Source of the DNA: Hoeflea_A sp039025395
Lineage (GTDB): Bacteria > Pseudomonadota > Alphaproteobacteria > Rhizobiales > Rhizobiaceae
Assembly (NCBI GenBank): GCA_039025395.1
Contig: JBCCOK010000013.1
Span: forward strand, 1 to 64,000
DNA: 64,000 bases
Direction of reading: 5' to 3'
Each line of letters starts with the position of its first letter. Position 1 is the first letter of the stretch. The notes beneath the pieces were generated by a model. The model had not been told where the DNA came from, ran no database searches, and worked only from the letters and a program-made list of their open reading frames with translations. The position numbers and the translations under genes are program-made. This document shows positions 26,114 through 34,582 of the stretch, piece after piece.

Positions 26114-27452
26114 CAATATACAGGGCAATATCCTGCGCGGTTACCGGAGCTTCACCCGTGCAAGATTCCTGTACTTTTCGGTCAGGAAAGCCGAGGCGGG
26201 GCGCGCGTTTATCGGCCGGCTGCTTGATGAGGAGCTGATTACGGCCGCGCAGTGGAAAGAGAAGCCCGACTGTGCCGTCAACGTCGCAGTCAGCGCCGGC
26301 GGGCTGCTTGCGATGAACGTTCCCGCCGAGAGCGTGTATACCTTTCCTCCCGCGTTCTGCGAGGGCATGAAAGTGCGCGCAACGGGCCTGGGTGACACCG
26401 GTGAAAGCTCGCCAGCCAATTGGGACCGGCCGTGGCGGTCAGATCATGTTCATGTCGTTGTCATGTGCTATGCCGAGACCGAGCGCAGCGTCAATGAACA
26501 CGCCAGAAAAGTTCGCGGAATGTTGCCCGATGGGATTCGCGAATTGAGCCCGGCCCAAAAGGCACATCAAATTATCAAGGATCGGCTTGCACTCGAACAT
26601 TTCGGTTTTGCCGACGGCATCGGCAATCCGGTTGTCGAAGGAATGCCGTCAAGCAACGAACGACGCGGCGGCGCAAACCTCGTCGCACCTGGCGAGTTTG
26701 TGCTTGGGTACCCGGGCATCGGCGGCGAGGAGCCGCATGCTCCGCAACCCCGTGCCCTTGTCCATGACGGCTCGTTTCTTGTCCTGCGCAAACTTTCCCA
26801 GAACGTTCAAATGTTTCGTCACTACCTGCATGAACAGGAAGCCGTCCTCAAGCGCGTTGATCAACGTTACGGAGCCGGCTTTCTGGCAGCGAAAATGGTT
26901 GGCCGGTGGCCGAATGGAACATCACTGATCAAAAACCCGGACGCGTCAGGCGATGGCATCCCCGATAATCAGTTTGACTACCGTCTAGACCCGCAAGGTT
27001 CTGCCTGCCCGCTTGGCGCGCATATCCGCAGGTCTAATCCGCGTGCTGCACTCGGGCTTGGTGGTTTGCTTTCGCAGCGCCGCCTCGTCATGCGGCGTGG
27101 CATCGCCTATGGCAAGTTTGTCGACGAACATGAGGTGCCGGATGATGAGGACCGCGGAATCATGTTTCTTGCCTACATGACGAACATTGAACGTCAATTC
27201 GAGTTCTTGCAACGCCAATGGATCAATCACGGCGATGATCTCGATCAGGGAAACGACAAGGACGCAATTATTGGCGATAACAACGGCACAGGCCGTATGG
27301 TTGTTCCCGGAGATGAGCGTACCGGAAGGGCGCCCGTTCTTCTGACGCGCTTGCCGCGTTTCGTCGGCGTTCGCGGCGGCGAGTATCTTTTTGCGCCAAG
27401 CCTTTCGGCGTTGGGCCTGCTTGCCGAAAACCTGGTGGAGTTGTCGTTTTGA
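26094..27452 (+). CDS. DyP-type heme peroxidase
   Basis: Dye-decolourising-type peroxidase of about 452 aa, oxidising substrates with hydrogen peroxide through heme. It begins KKLNLSNIQGNILRGY, typical of the class C/D-like long DyPs, and has the signature GFADGIGNP (GxxDG motif with the catalytic Asp), SFLVLRKLSQNV, and ACPLGAHIRRSNPR holding the proximal heme His region, then RRLVMRRGIAYG. No Tat or Sec signal is seen, so it is cytoplasmic unless exported in a compartment. A GTG (26094) is the probable start, with TTG just before it. It lies between the paralogue pair and a catalase-like gene, in one operon. Confidence 0.9.
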   Translation: MKKLNLSNIQGNILRGYRSFTRARFLYFSVRKAEAGRAFIGRLLDEELITAAQWKEKPDCAVNVAVSAGGLLAMNVPAESVYTFPPAFCEGMKVRATGLGDTGESSPANWDRPWRSDHVHVVVMCYAETERSVNEHARKVRGMLPDGIRELSPAQKAHQIIKDRLALEHFGFADGIGNPVVEGMPSSNERRGGANLVAPGEFVLGYPGIGGEEPHAPQPRALVHDGSFLVLRKLSQNVQMFRHYLHEQEAVLKRVDQRYGAGFLAAKMVGRWPNGTSLIKNPDASGDGIPDNQFDYRLDPQGSACPLGAHIRRSNPRAALGLGGLLSQRRLVMRRGIAYGKFVDEHEVPDDEDRGIMFLAYMTNIERQFEFLQRQWINHGDDLDQGNDKDAIIGDNNGTGRMVVPGDERTGRAPVLLTRLPRFVGVRGGEYLFAPSLSALGLLAENLVELSF

Positions 27453-27468
27453 CCGATGGGGCAAACAG

Positions 27469-28806
27469 ATGACCGAGCCACCCGAACGCACCTCCGTCGA
27501 CGGAAGCGCCATAGCCCGGTTCTTTCAGGCCGTCGAGCGCTCCAATCACGTATTTCGAATTGCGCCCGCCTATGCCTTCCGGTCGTTGCGCGGCTGGATA
27601 ACCGGCAATGCCGCGGAAAAAAGACAGATCCGCGCCGTTGAACGCGACTACGAGGATCGTGCCATTGGGCCCCTCGATATTGCAGAGCTGACGACGGCCT
27701 TCTACGACGGATACAAAGCCGACGAACGATTTGAGCGTATCCAGCACGATGAGCGGCGCAAGATTGCGCACCTGTCAGATCTCGTATCGAGAGGGATCAT
27801 TCGCCGTCAGCGTGAGCTTCGCGAAGAAGATGAAAGCGTCATGGCGCTTCGTGCTCAACATGCCAAACATCATGGCTGTGTGCGGGCGCGGTTTATCGTT
27901 GAGACGAAACTGGCGGACGAGTATTCGGTCGGCGTTTTTCAGCCGGGACAAATCTATGACGCAACCCTTCGGTTTTCGAATGCGCATGGATCCAGACGGC
28001 CCGACCGAGAGGGCGACGGCCGGGGACTTGCCATAAAGCTCAACTTTGGTGAAGACCAGCGCCCCGGCTCGCCGATCGCTGAAAGATGGGGATTGACCGG
28101 CGTCGGAAATCACGCCGAACAGGATTTCCTGCTGACTGATTTCCCGGTTTTTTTCGTTGATGACATCACCGAGTACGACCGATTTCTGACAATCACCGAG
28201 TCCAACAACCCGTCATGGCTGATTGCCATTAGGTTTATTCTGTTCTTCGTTCCGATGCGCATACGTAAAGGCTTGAGCTTTTTCAGGCTTTTTCGCAACA
28301 AGATCGACTCAACATTGAACAATGCCTATCACAGCATGTCGCCATATCTTTTCGGCAAGGACAAGGTGGTGCGTTATCTGGTCAAGCCGACATCGCTTGA
28401 GGGCCCTGCCACGGGAGTGTCTTCGGAGTCTGCGGATTTTCTCCGGGAAAGGATGGCGATCCAACTTGCTCCGGGCAGCAACGGGTCGAGCGGAGCGGAA
28501 CCTGTCGCGACATTCGATTTCTGCATCCAGATCCGGGCCAACCCGTCAGCCGGCGATGTTGAAAGGGCGTCCCGTGCATGGCGTGACGAGAAAGACCGTA
28601 CCGTACGATTGGGGAGAATCGAAATACCGCCGCAAGAGTTTGATACGCAAAGCTGCGAATATCGATGCCAGAACCTCGTCTTCAGCCCATGGAACTGCAT
28701 CGAGATGCACCGTCCCATTGGCGGCATTAACCGTTCGCGGCTGCTCGTGTACTTTATCTCCGCCACGCTCAGGCGCCGCATGAATATGGTCGAACGTGCG
28801 GACTGA
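27469..28806 (+). CDS. Catalase-like heme protein
   Basis: 445-aa member of the catalase-fold superfamily, shorter than classical catalases. The core reads HGCVRARFIVE (catalytic His), QPGQIYDATLRFSNAHG and GDGRGLAIKLN, then DFLLTDFPVFFVDD, which follow the order of catalase and of catalase-related allene-oxide-synthase-like proteins. The C-terminal part has NLVFSPWNCIEMHRPIGGINRSR, seen in the small srpA/YcfT-like lineage. The ATG at 27469 fits best; the frame is open 26 codons more but that part overlaps the DyP gene. It follows DyP by 16 bp. It may decompose peroxide or rearrange lipid hydroperoxides; which one is unknown. Confidence 0.82.
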   Translation: MTEPPERTSVDGSAIARFFQAVERSNHVFRIAPAYAFRSLRGWITGNAAEKRQIRAVERDYEDRAIGPLDIAELTTAFYDGYKADERFERIQHDERRKIAHLSDLVSRGIIRRQRELREEDESVMALRAQHAKHHGCVRARFIVETKLADEYSVGVFQPGQIYDATLRFSNAHGSRRPDREGDGRGLAIKLNFGEDQRPGSPIAERWGLTGVGNHAEQDFLLTDFPVFFVDDITEYDRFLTITESNNPSWLIAIRFILFFVPMRIRKGLSFFRLFRNKIDSTLNNAYHSMSPYLFGKDKVVRYLVKPTSLEGPATGVSSESADFLRERMAIQLAPGSNGSSGAEPVATFDFCIQIRANPSAGDVERASRAWRDEKDRTVRLGRIEIPPQEFDTQSCEYRCQNLVFSPWNCIEMHRPIGGINRSRLLVYFISATLRRRMNMVERAD

Positions 28807-28910
28807 CAAGCATTGCATGCGCCGGCAGCGGTTGCGCCCGGTCGGATGGTCGTAGAGATTGGAATGCCTATGGGATGCGTTGCCATACCTCCCGGAAGAG
28901 CGATGAGCAG

Positions 28911-31900
28911 ATGAGTGAAAACATCAAGCCAGACGTATTTGATTCCGATACCGACCGCCAACAGAACATCAAGGTGGACACAGCGGAGCGTCGGCAACTC
29001 ACCGTCATGTTCATCGACGTTGTCGATTCGACGGTCCTGTGCGAGAAGCTCGATCCGGAATCGTTTTTTCGCGTACTGACAAGCTACCAGAATCTGGTTT
29101 TCGAAAAGGCTCTGCACTACGGCGCTTCCGATATACGTGTCGTCGGCGATGGCCTCTTGATCTATTTCGGATTGCCCAGGGCGCGCGAGGACGATGCTGA
29201 AAGGGCGATCCATGCCGCGGTTTCCATCACCGAGGCCTTTCAGGACCTGGAGTTCGCGACCGAGGAGCTCGGCCCGATTAAGATAGGGCTTCGGATTGCG
29301 CTGAGCACCGGGCCCGTCGTGGTCGGCAAACTGCAGATGGCAGATGGCGCTCGCATTACCGATGTCTTCGGATTGAGTGTGAACATTGCATCGCGGCTTC
29401 AGCAGATCGCGCCTCCAAACCGGATCCTTATTAACGAAGCCACCTACAGCCTGGTCCATGGATCATTTAACCTCGAGCGGCTCGGCCCACAGTCATTGAA
29501 GAACATCAATCAGCCGGTCGAGGCCTGGGTTGTTCTTGGAAAACGAAGCGCGGAAAGCCGTTTTGAACGCAGGCGCAGGCTGCCGCTTACAACCATGTTC
29601 GGCAGGGCTGCGGAATTGCAGCAACTGCAAGACCTCTGGAACGGTGCGGTCGAGAGCACCGGTGCGGTCGTGACGGTGAGCGGAGAGCCGGGCATCGGCA
29701 AATCCAGGCTCCTGTGGGACTTTCGCAGGCGGATCCGGGGAACGGACCATGACATATTGTTTTTCCAGGGATCGCAACTCCATCAAAGCACGCCCCTTGC
29801 CCCGCTGGTGGAGCAGATCAGGCGAACCTCAGGAATTCTTCCGACCGACTCACCCAAAGCGGCAGTCTCCAAGCTTCGGCAGTTGTTGCTGCGGGCTGTT
29901 GATGATCCGGATGAGTTGATCCCATACTATGGAGCCATTCTGTCGGTACCCGCTTTCAACGGCTACGCGCCCGTTGATCTGGGTTCTGCTGGCGTGTTGG
30001 AAAAGACGCTTGAGCACCTGCTTCAGGTCACGATCGAATTGTCAAAAAGAAAGCCGCTGCTTTGTATCATCGAGGATTTTCAATGGATGGATCCGAGCAG
30101 CCTCGATCTTGCCCAAAGGCTGCTGCAACGCGTCGCCTCCGAGCGCATCATGTGCGTTGTCAGCTATCGAAGTGAATTGACGCCCCAATTCAGCAAGGAT
30201 GTTGCGGTCAATCAGATCGTTTTGAGCCGTATCGATACAATACAGCAGAAGCAGATGATTTCCGAAATTGCCGAGGGCGCAGCGCTTCCCGGATTTCTTA
30301 TGAAAAAGCTGGTGGCGCAGACCGATGGCATCCCGCTTATGGTCGAGGAATTGACGCGGGCCGTCTTGGCGTCCGGATCTTTGGAGCGGGTCGAGGGAAG
30401 GTTAAAGGTAAAGGAGGCCGTTCCGCAGCCCATTGTTCCGTTGACCATACGCGACTCGCTTATGGAGCGGTTGGACCATCTGGGTGACGCGAAGAAAGTC
30501 GCCCAGTTTGCCTCCGTGTTCGGGCTCACCTTTACCCATCGCGGAATAAGGTCGATGTCGACGGTCCCGGATGACTTTCTTGAAACCGCACTCGATCAAT
30601 TGGAGCGCGCGGGAATTGTCCGGCGGCACATGGAAAACCGCTCGCCGGTTTTTGTATTCACCCATGCAATGCTGCAGGAGGAAGCCTACGGATCCCTGCT
30701 GATCGGCAAGAGGCAGCGCCTTCACATGCAGGCGGCCGATTTTCTGGCCAAGGAAATGAGCGCTTCGGATCACCAGCGGGCTGCCATTCTCGCCTATCAC
30801 TATTCCAAGGCCGGCCGTTTTGAAGAAGCAGGTGCTTTCTGGCTCGACGCCGCCAAGTCGGCCCTGCGCCGTTCGGCCCACCGCGAAGCAATCGCAAATA
30901 CCATCGAGGGCTTGCATCAGTTGGAACGCTGGAGCGACCGGACGAAAGCGCAGGAGCTGGAGATCGAACTGCAGATGCACCATGCGATGGCCTACATCTC
31001 CATAGAGGGGTGGGCCGGTCCACACGTGCTTCGCGCCTATGAAAGGGCGCTGGAACTGTGCCGCAGTGGCGGGTCGGTGCGGCAGCGTTCGATCGCACTG
31101 TTCGGCTTTTCGCGCGGCAAGATGGTAGCAACCGATCTCGAACATTCCCTGAATCTTGCCGATGAATCGCTGGCATTTGCCGAGTCCGTGGACGATGTTG
31201 AAGTTGCGCTCATGGCGCACACATCTGCGGTTACATCGAACTTTTATCTCGGCAATCTGGAGGCGGCAAAAAAGTCGGCGGAATACATCTTCAGGCACTA
31301 TGCGGCCGCCGAACACCTCCCATTCGTCGAGCATTATCACCACGACCCGATGATCGTTGCCCTGGTTTTCGGCGGGCACGTCTATTGGTTGCTCGGTCAG
31401 CCTGACAAGGGTCGGGAATGTTGTGCCCGGGCCCGCGAACTTGCAGAAAAGGCTGATCACCCTTTCATGACTGCTCTGGTACTTTCCGTAGGCATTGCCG
31501 ATTTTCTCTATGATCACAGGCCGGAGGACGGCTGGAAGAATCTTCAGCAAGGAACCAAACATGCCGACGAATACGGCCTGTCGGCCTATGACCTTTTTGC
31601 GCCTCTATGGATGACCGACGCTGTGTTGGCGCATGACCCGTCCGATGCCAAGCTCGATGACCTGTCGGCCCGCATAAGCACGTTGTTGCGCTTCAACGCA
31701 CGTCTTTCACTGCCCTTTTACCAGGCCAATACCGCTGCCGCTTATCTGCAAGCCGGCGACGATGACACCGCACTCAAGTATATAGAGGACGCGGTCTCCA
31801 GGATGGCCCAATCGGATGAAGGTTGGTTCAAGCCCGAAGTCTACCGTGTATACGGTGAGGTTCTGGCCGCACGTAGCAAGGGTCCGAGCAAGGACGCAGA

Positions 31901-32144
31901 GGCGTTCTTCCAACAGGCGCTGGATGCTGCCGCTGCCATGAAGGCGGTTGGCTGGGAAATTCGGGCCGCCGTCACCTATGGCAATTACCTGCAGGACATT
32001 GGGGACGGGGAAAGGGCGGCTTCGGTACTCAAGCAGGCCATGGACAGTTATCCGCAAGGACAGCATTGCGAGGATATGAGGCGGGCAACCGCTTTGATTT
32101 CCGGTTTCGCACGACGCCTTAACAGGGCGGCTGGAACGAGATGA
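28911..32144 (+). CDS. Class III cyclase fused to AAA/STAND ATPase and TPR domains
   Basis: Multidomain signalling protein of about 1077 aa. Cyclase domain (about 25-205): TVMFIDVVDST and VVGDGLLIYFG carry the two metal-binding aspartates, and FGLSVNIASRLQQ the transition-state region. An ATPase follows with Walker A SGEPGIGKS near residue 257 and a Walker B region LLCIIEDFQWMDPSS; the rest (about 600-1060) is helical tetratricopeptide-like repeats. Such proteins couple ATP binding and protein-protein sensing to cAMP production. The start at 28911 is chosen among closely spaced ATGs. It lies 104 bp after the catalase-like gene on the same strand and could be part of, or control, the peroxidase cassette. 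Confidence 0.88.
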   Translation: MSENIKPDVFDSDTDRQQNIKVDTAERRQLTVMFIDVVDSTVLCEKLDPESFFRVLTSYQNLVFEKALHYGASDIRVVGDGLLIYFGLPRAREDDAERAIHAAVSITEAFQDLEFATEELGPIKIGLRIALSTGPVVVGKLQMADGARITDVFGLSVNIASRLQQIAPPNRILINEATYSLVHGSFNLERLGPQSLKNINQPVEAWVVLGKRSAESRFERRRRLPLTTMFGRAAELQQLQDLWNGAVESTGAVVTVSGEPGIGKSRLLWDFRRRIRGTDHDILFFQGSQLHQSTPLAPLVEQIRRTSGILPTDSPKAAVSKLRQLLLRAVDDPDELIPYYGAILSVPAFNGYAPVDLGSAGVLEKTLEHLLQVTIELSKRKPLLCIIEDFQWMDPSSLDLAQRLLQRVASERIMCVVSYRSELTPQFSKDVAVNQIVLSRIDTIQQKQMISEIAEGAALPGFLMKKLVAQTDGIPLMVEELTRAVLASGSLERVEGRLKVKEAVPQPIVPLTIRDSLMERLDHLGDAKKVAQFASVFGLTFTHRGIRSMSTVPDDFLETALDQLERAGIVRRHMENRSPVFVFTHAMLQEEAYGSLLIGKRQRLHMQAADFLAKEMSASDHQRAAILAYHYSKAGRFEEAGAFWLDAAKSALRRSAHREAIANTIEGLHQLERWSDRTKAQELEIELQMHHAMAYISIEGWAGPHVLRAYERALELCRSGGSVRQRSIALFGFSRGKMVATDLEHSLNLADESLAFAESVDDVEVALMAHTSAVTSNFYLGNLEAAKKSAEYIFRHYAAAEHLPFVEHYHHDPMIVALVFGGHVYWLLGQPDKGRECCARARELAEKADHPFMTALVLSVGIADFLYDHRPEDGWKNLQQGTKHADEYGLSAYDLFAPLWMTDAVLAHDPSDAKLDDLSARISTLLRFNARLSLPFYQANTAAAYLQAGDDDTALKYIEDAVSRMAQSDEGWFKPEVYRVYGEVLAARSKGPSKDAEAFFQQALDAAAAMKAVGWEIRAAVTYGNYLQDIGDGERAASVLKQAMDSYPQGQHCEDMRRATALISGFARRLNRAAGTR

Positions 32145-32263
32145 TGTTCGCTGGGAGCATTTTTTGACGGTTATGTCTGCGCGCATACCGCGCCGGCTAT
32201 CCAGCGCCGAAACCATCTAACCGCGTAAAACCTGAAAATTGTTAACACGTCCTATATGGGTCG

Positions 32264-32282
32264 TTAACATCTTGTTAACCAT
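32264..32282 (+). promoter_or_regulatory. CtrA-type binding site
   Basis: TTAACATCTTGTTAACCAT contains TTAA-N7-TTAA with the right half matching the full TTAACCAT half-site. A third GTTAAC at 32241 is 22 bp upstream of the first half, so all three GTTAAC copies are in phase at 11-bp multiples. It is about 140 bp upstream of the small secreted protein gene. Confidence 0.55.
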
Positions 32283-32419
32283 TGAGGCGCAAACTGGGCG
32301 AATAAGTTGTTTCGGAGTAAATGCATGGACCACAACAATATTGGTTCAGCTTCTAAGTGCGTCTGACGCATATTTGTAAGTATACCTATCGTCAGACCTA
32401 ACTAAAGGCTGGGAAAGGT

Positions 32420-32752
32420 ATGAATATGCGAATCGGAATGCGGACTTTATTACCGGCGTTTTTTGGATTTACTACGGCATTGGGACTGTTAATGCTATCC
32501 ACACAGTCTCATGCGGCGGCAATGACTTGCGGCGACAGGACAGCATTGCTCAAGGCGCTGAGTGAAAAATACAAGGAATCGCCGCGTGCACTTGGGCTTT
32601 CGACCTCGGGCAAGGCTGTGTTTGAGGTCTACACATCGAAATCAGGCACCTGGACGATCGTCATGACCACCACCAAGGGTGTCACCTGTATCATGGCGGC
32701 CGGCCATTCATGGGAAGAGGCATTGGAGGTCGCGGAAGGCCCGCAAGCCTGA
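32420..32752 (+). CDS. Small secreted hypothetical protein
   Basis: 110 aa with a clear signal peptide: charged MNMRIGMR, hydrophobic core about 9-27 and an AxA-type cleavage site near SHAAA (about residue 33). The mature part of about 77 aa has two cysteines (TCGDR and VTCIM) able to form a disulfide, and a WEEAL motif near the end. Similar short periplasmic proteins of unknown function are common in rhizobia. AAAGG precedes the ATG. A strong CtrA-type site upstream suggests cell-cycle-linked expression. It is convergent with the aminotransferase gene. Confidence 0.75.
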   Translation: MNMRIGMRTLLPAFFGFTTALGLLMLSTQSHAAAMTCGDRTALLKALSEKYKESPRALGLSTSGKAVFEVYTSKSGTWTIVMTTTKGVTCIMAAGHSWEEALEVAEGPQA

Positions 32753-32763
32753 TAGGTCGCCCA

Positions 32764-32782
32764 AAGCCCAATGTTCGGGCTT
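32764..32782. terminator. Hairpin between convergent genes
   Basis: AAGCCC-7 nt-GGGCTT followed by CTT. It sits between the convergent small-secreted-protein and aminotransferase genes. The T-run is short, so efficiency is uncertain. Confidence 0.45.
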
Positions 32783-32797
32783 CTTGCCGTTGACGAT

Positions 32798-33910
32798 TTA
32801 TGAGAGCGCCGCAAGCGCGCGCGGCAGTTCTGATTCGAAGATATCAAGCGCGTCGTCCGGCGCTGCACTGATGCGGATGCACCGGTTGAGCGGCGCAACG
32901 CCGGGCATGCGGACGAACACGCCCCGTTCACCGAGCGCCTGCAGAAGGGCGGCAGCATATTCGCCATCCCTGAGGCAATCGACGGCAACGAAATTGGTTG
33001 CCGATTCCAGGGGCTTCAGGCCGTTGTCTCGGGCAATGGCGCTGATGCGATCGCGCGCGCCAGCAATTTGCGAACATACGCTCGTCAGATAATTCTGGTC
33101 TTTCAGTGCCGCCAGCGCTGCGATCTGTGCCATACGGTTGACGCCGAAATGGTTGCGTACCTTGTTGAACGCGTTAATCGTATCCGGATCGCCGATGGCA
33201 TAGCCGCAGCGCAGCCCCGCAAGCCCGTAGCCTTTCGAAAAGGTGCGCATGCGCAGGATGTTCGCGCGGTCCATGAGCGCGTCGATGGCGGGCGCTGCAT
33301 TCAAAGGCGCGGTCTCGATATAGGCCTCGTCCAATACCAGCATGGTTTCTTCCGGCAGCGTACGCGCGAAAGCAGCGATATCCTTGCTGTCGTGCCAGCT
33401 GCCCATCGGATTGTCCGGATTGGCCAGATAGACGAGCGGAGCACTTTCCCGAATGACCGCCATCAACAACGCGTCAAGGTCTTCCCTGTCATCATTGTAG
33501 GGCACGGTCACAAGGCGGCCGCCGAAACCGGCAACGTGATAGTTGAACGTCGGATAGGCACCGAGCGATGTCACGACCGGGCTGCCGCGCGTGACAATTT
33601 CGCGGACGACCAGTCCAAGCAGGCTGTCGATGCCTTCGCCGACGCAGATATTGGCCGATGAAATTCCGAGATGCTCTGCGAGCGCCTTGCGCAGATCGTG
33701 GTTTTCCGGGTCGCAATATTTCCAGATATCGTCGGCACCCTTCCGGATCGCCTCCTTGACCGAGGGAGCCGGGCCGAAGCCGCTCTCATTGGCGCCGATC
33801 CGGGCGCGGTAGGGATGGCCCATCGCTCTTTCCTGCGCCTCCGGTCCGACGAAGGGTACGGTCGCCGGCAGCGACTTTACAAGGGGCGTAAACTTGGAGA
33901 ATTCAGTCAT
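32798..33910 (-). CDS. HisC-like PLP-dependent aminotransferase
   Basis: 370-aa fold-type I aminotransferase related to histidinol-phosphate aminotransferase. GANESGFGPAP near the N-terminus, VYLANPDNPMGSW, VLDEAYIE (Asp and Tyr contacting PLP) and RTFSKGYGLAGLRCGY with the PLP lysine are all present. In Hyphomicrobiales such HisC paralogues often serve aromatic or other amino acids rather than histidine synthesis; no his genes are nearby. I chose the ATG at 33910; an in-frame TTG (33916) adds two codons. Single gene, convergent with the preceding one, 21 bp downstream of slyX on the same strand, so it may be the last gene of that operon. Confidence 0.85.
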   Translation of the reverse strand: MTEFSKFTPLVKSLPATVPFVGPEAQERAMGHPYRARIGANESGFGPAPSVKEAIRKGADDIWKYCDPENHDLRKALAEHLGISSANICVGEGIDSLLGLVVREIVTRGSPVVTSLGAYPTFNYHVAGFGGRLVTVPYNDDREDLDALLMAVIRESAPLVYLANPDNPMGSWHDSKDIAAFARTLPEETMLVLDEAYIETAPLNAAPAIDALMDRANILRMRTFSKGYGLAGLRCGYAIGDPDTINAFNKVRNHFGVNRMAQIAALAALKDQNYLTSVCSQIAGARDRISAIARDNGLKPLESATNFVAVDCLRDGEYAAALLQALGERGVFVRMPGVAPLNRCIRISAAPDDALDIFESELPRALAALS

Positions 33911-33931
33911 GGGCAAATGCTGTTTTTATGC

Positions 33932-34147
33932 TCAGTAGTGTGGCGGCTTGGTCACCGGTGCCGTATTGGCGGACTGCGCCTCCAGCGCCAGAAACCGCTC
34001 AATTAGCTTTTCCTGCTTGTTCTGGATTTTTTCAACGATTTTCCACTGTCGCGCAAGCTGCTCGGACAATTCATCAATCGTGTTCGCCTGGTGTGCAATG
34101 TGCTCTTCAAGCCTGGCGATGCGGTTTTCCGGATCTTGATCGGTCAA
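33932..34147 (-). CDS. slyX: SlyX family protein
   Basis: 71-aa coiled-coil protein. RIARLEEHIAHQANTIDELSEQL has heptad character and the C-terminus PPHY is the SlyX hallmark. Function is not established in the family. The start is a TTG that overlaps the stop of the upstream thioesterase gene (TTGA), with GGGAG nine bases before it. It is part of an adh-thioesterase-slyX operon. Confidence 0.85.
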   Translation of the reverse strand: MTDQDPENRIARLEEHIAHQANTIDELSEQLARQWKIVEKIQNKQEKLIERFLALEAQSANTAPVTKPPHY

Positions 34148-34578
34148 ATCAGCACTCCCTCGAGCGTTTCACGCCATTGCCTGGTCAGCGGCTTGGGCCG
34201 CCGTGTCTTGCGGTCCACATAGACATGTACAAATCGCCCCTGCGCCGCTGCCGTCACATCCTGCTCCCTGAAAAGCGCAATCCGGTAGACAACGGACGAG
34301 TTTCCGATCCGGTCCACAGCGATACCCGCCTCAATGGCATCGGGGAAGGCAAGTTCTGCGAAATAGTGGCATCCGGTTTCGACCACCAGACCGATGGTCG
34401 ATCCTTTGTGCATGTCAAGAAGTCCGCGGTCTACAAGCCATCCATTGATTGCCGTATCGAAGAGGGCGTAGTGCACCACATTGTTCATGTGGCCGTAGAT
34501 GTCATTATCGGCCCAGCGCGACTGCAAGGGCCTGAACAGCCTGAATACACTGCGTTCGATTGGTTCCGGCCGGCTCAT
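34144..34578 (-). CDS. Acyl-CoA thioesterase, hot-dog fold (4HBT family)
   Basis: 144-aa single hot-dog domain. SRWADNDIYGHMNNVVHYALFDTAIN carries the Asp and the HMNN motif of the 4-hydroxybenzoyl-CoA thioesterase type, hydrolysing a short or aromatic acyl-CoA. The frame extends 45 codons upstream over the dehydrogenase gene, but the ATG at 34578, four bases after that gene's stop, begins with the expected MSRPEPIER. It overlaps slyX by 4 bp. Its substrate may come from the alcohol dehydrogenase product, but this is speculation. Confidence 0.85.
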   Translation of the reverse strand: MSRPEPIERSVFRLFRPLQSRWADNDIYGHMNNVVHYALFDTAINGWLVDRGLLDMHKGSTIGLVVETGCHYFAELAFPDAIEAGIAVDRIGNSSVVYRIALFREQDVTAAAQGRFVHVYVDRKTRRPKPLTRQWRETLEGVLI

Positions 34579-34582
34579 GACA

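Noticed and set aside
30402..31562. 386-codon minus-strand frame inside the cyclase-TPR gene
   Set aside because: Antisense to a continuous 1077-codon gene with clear domains.
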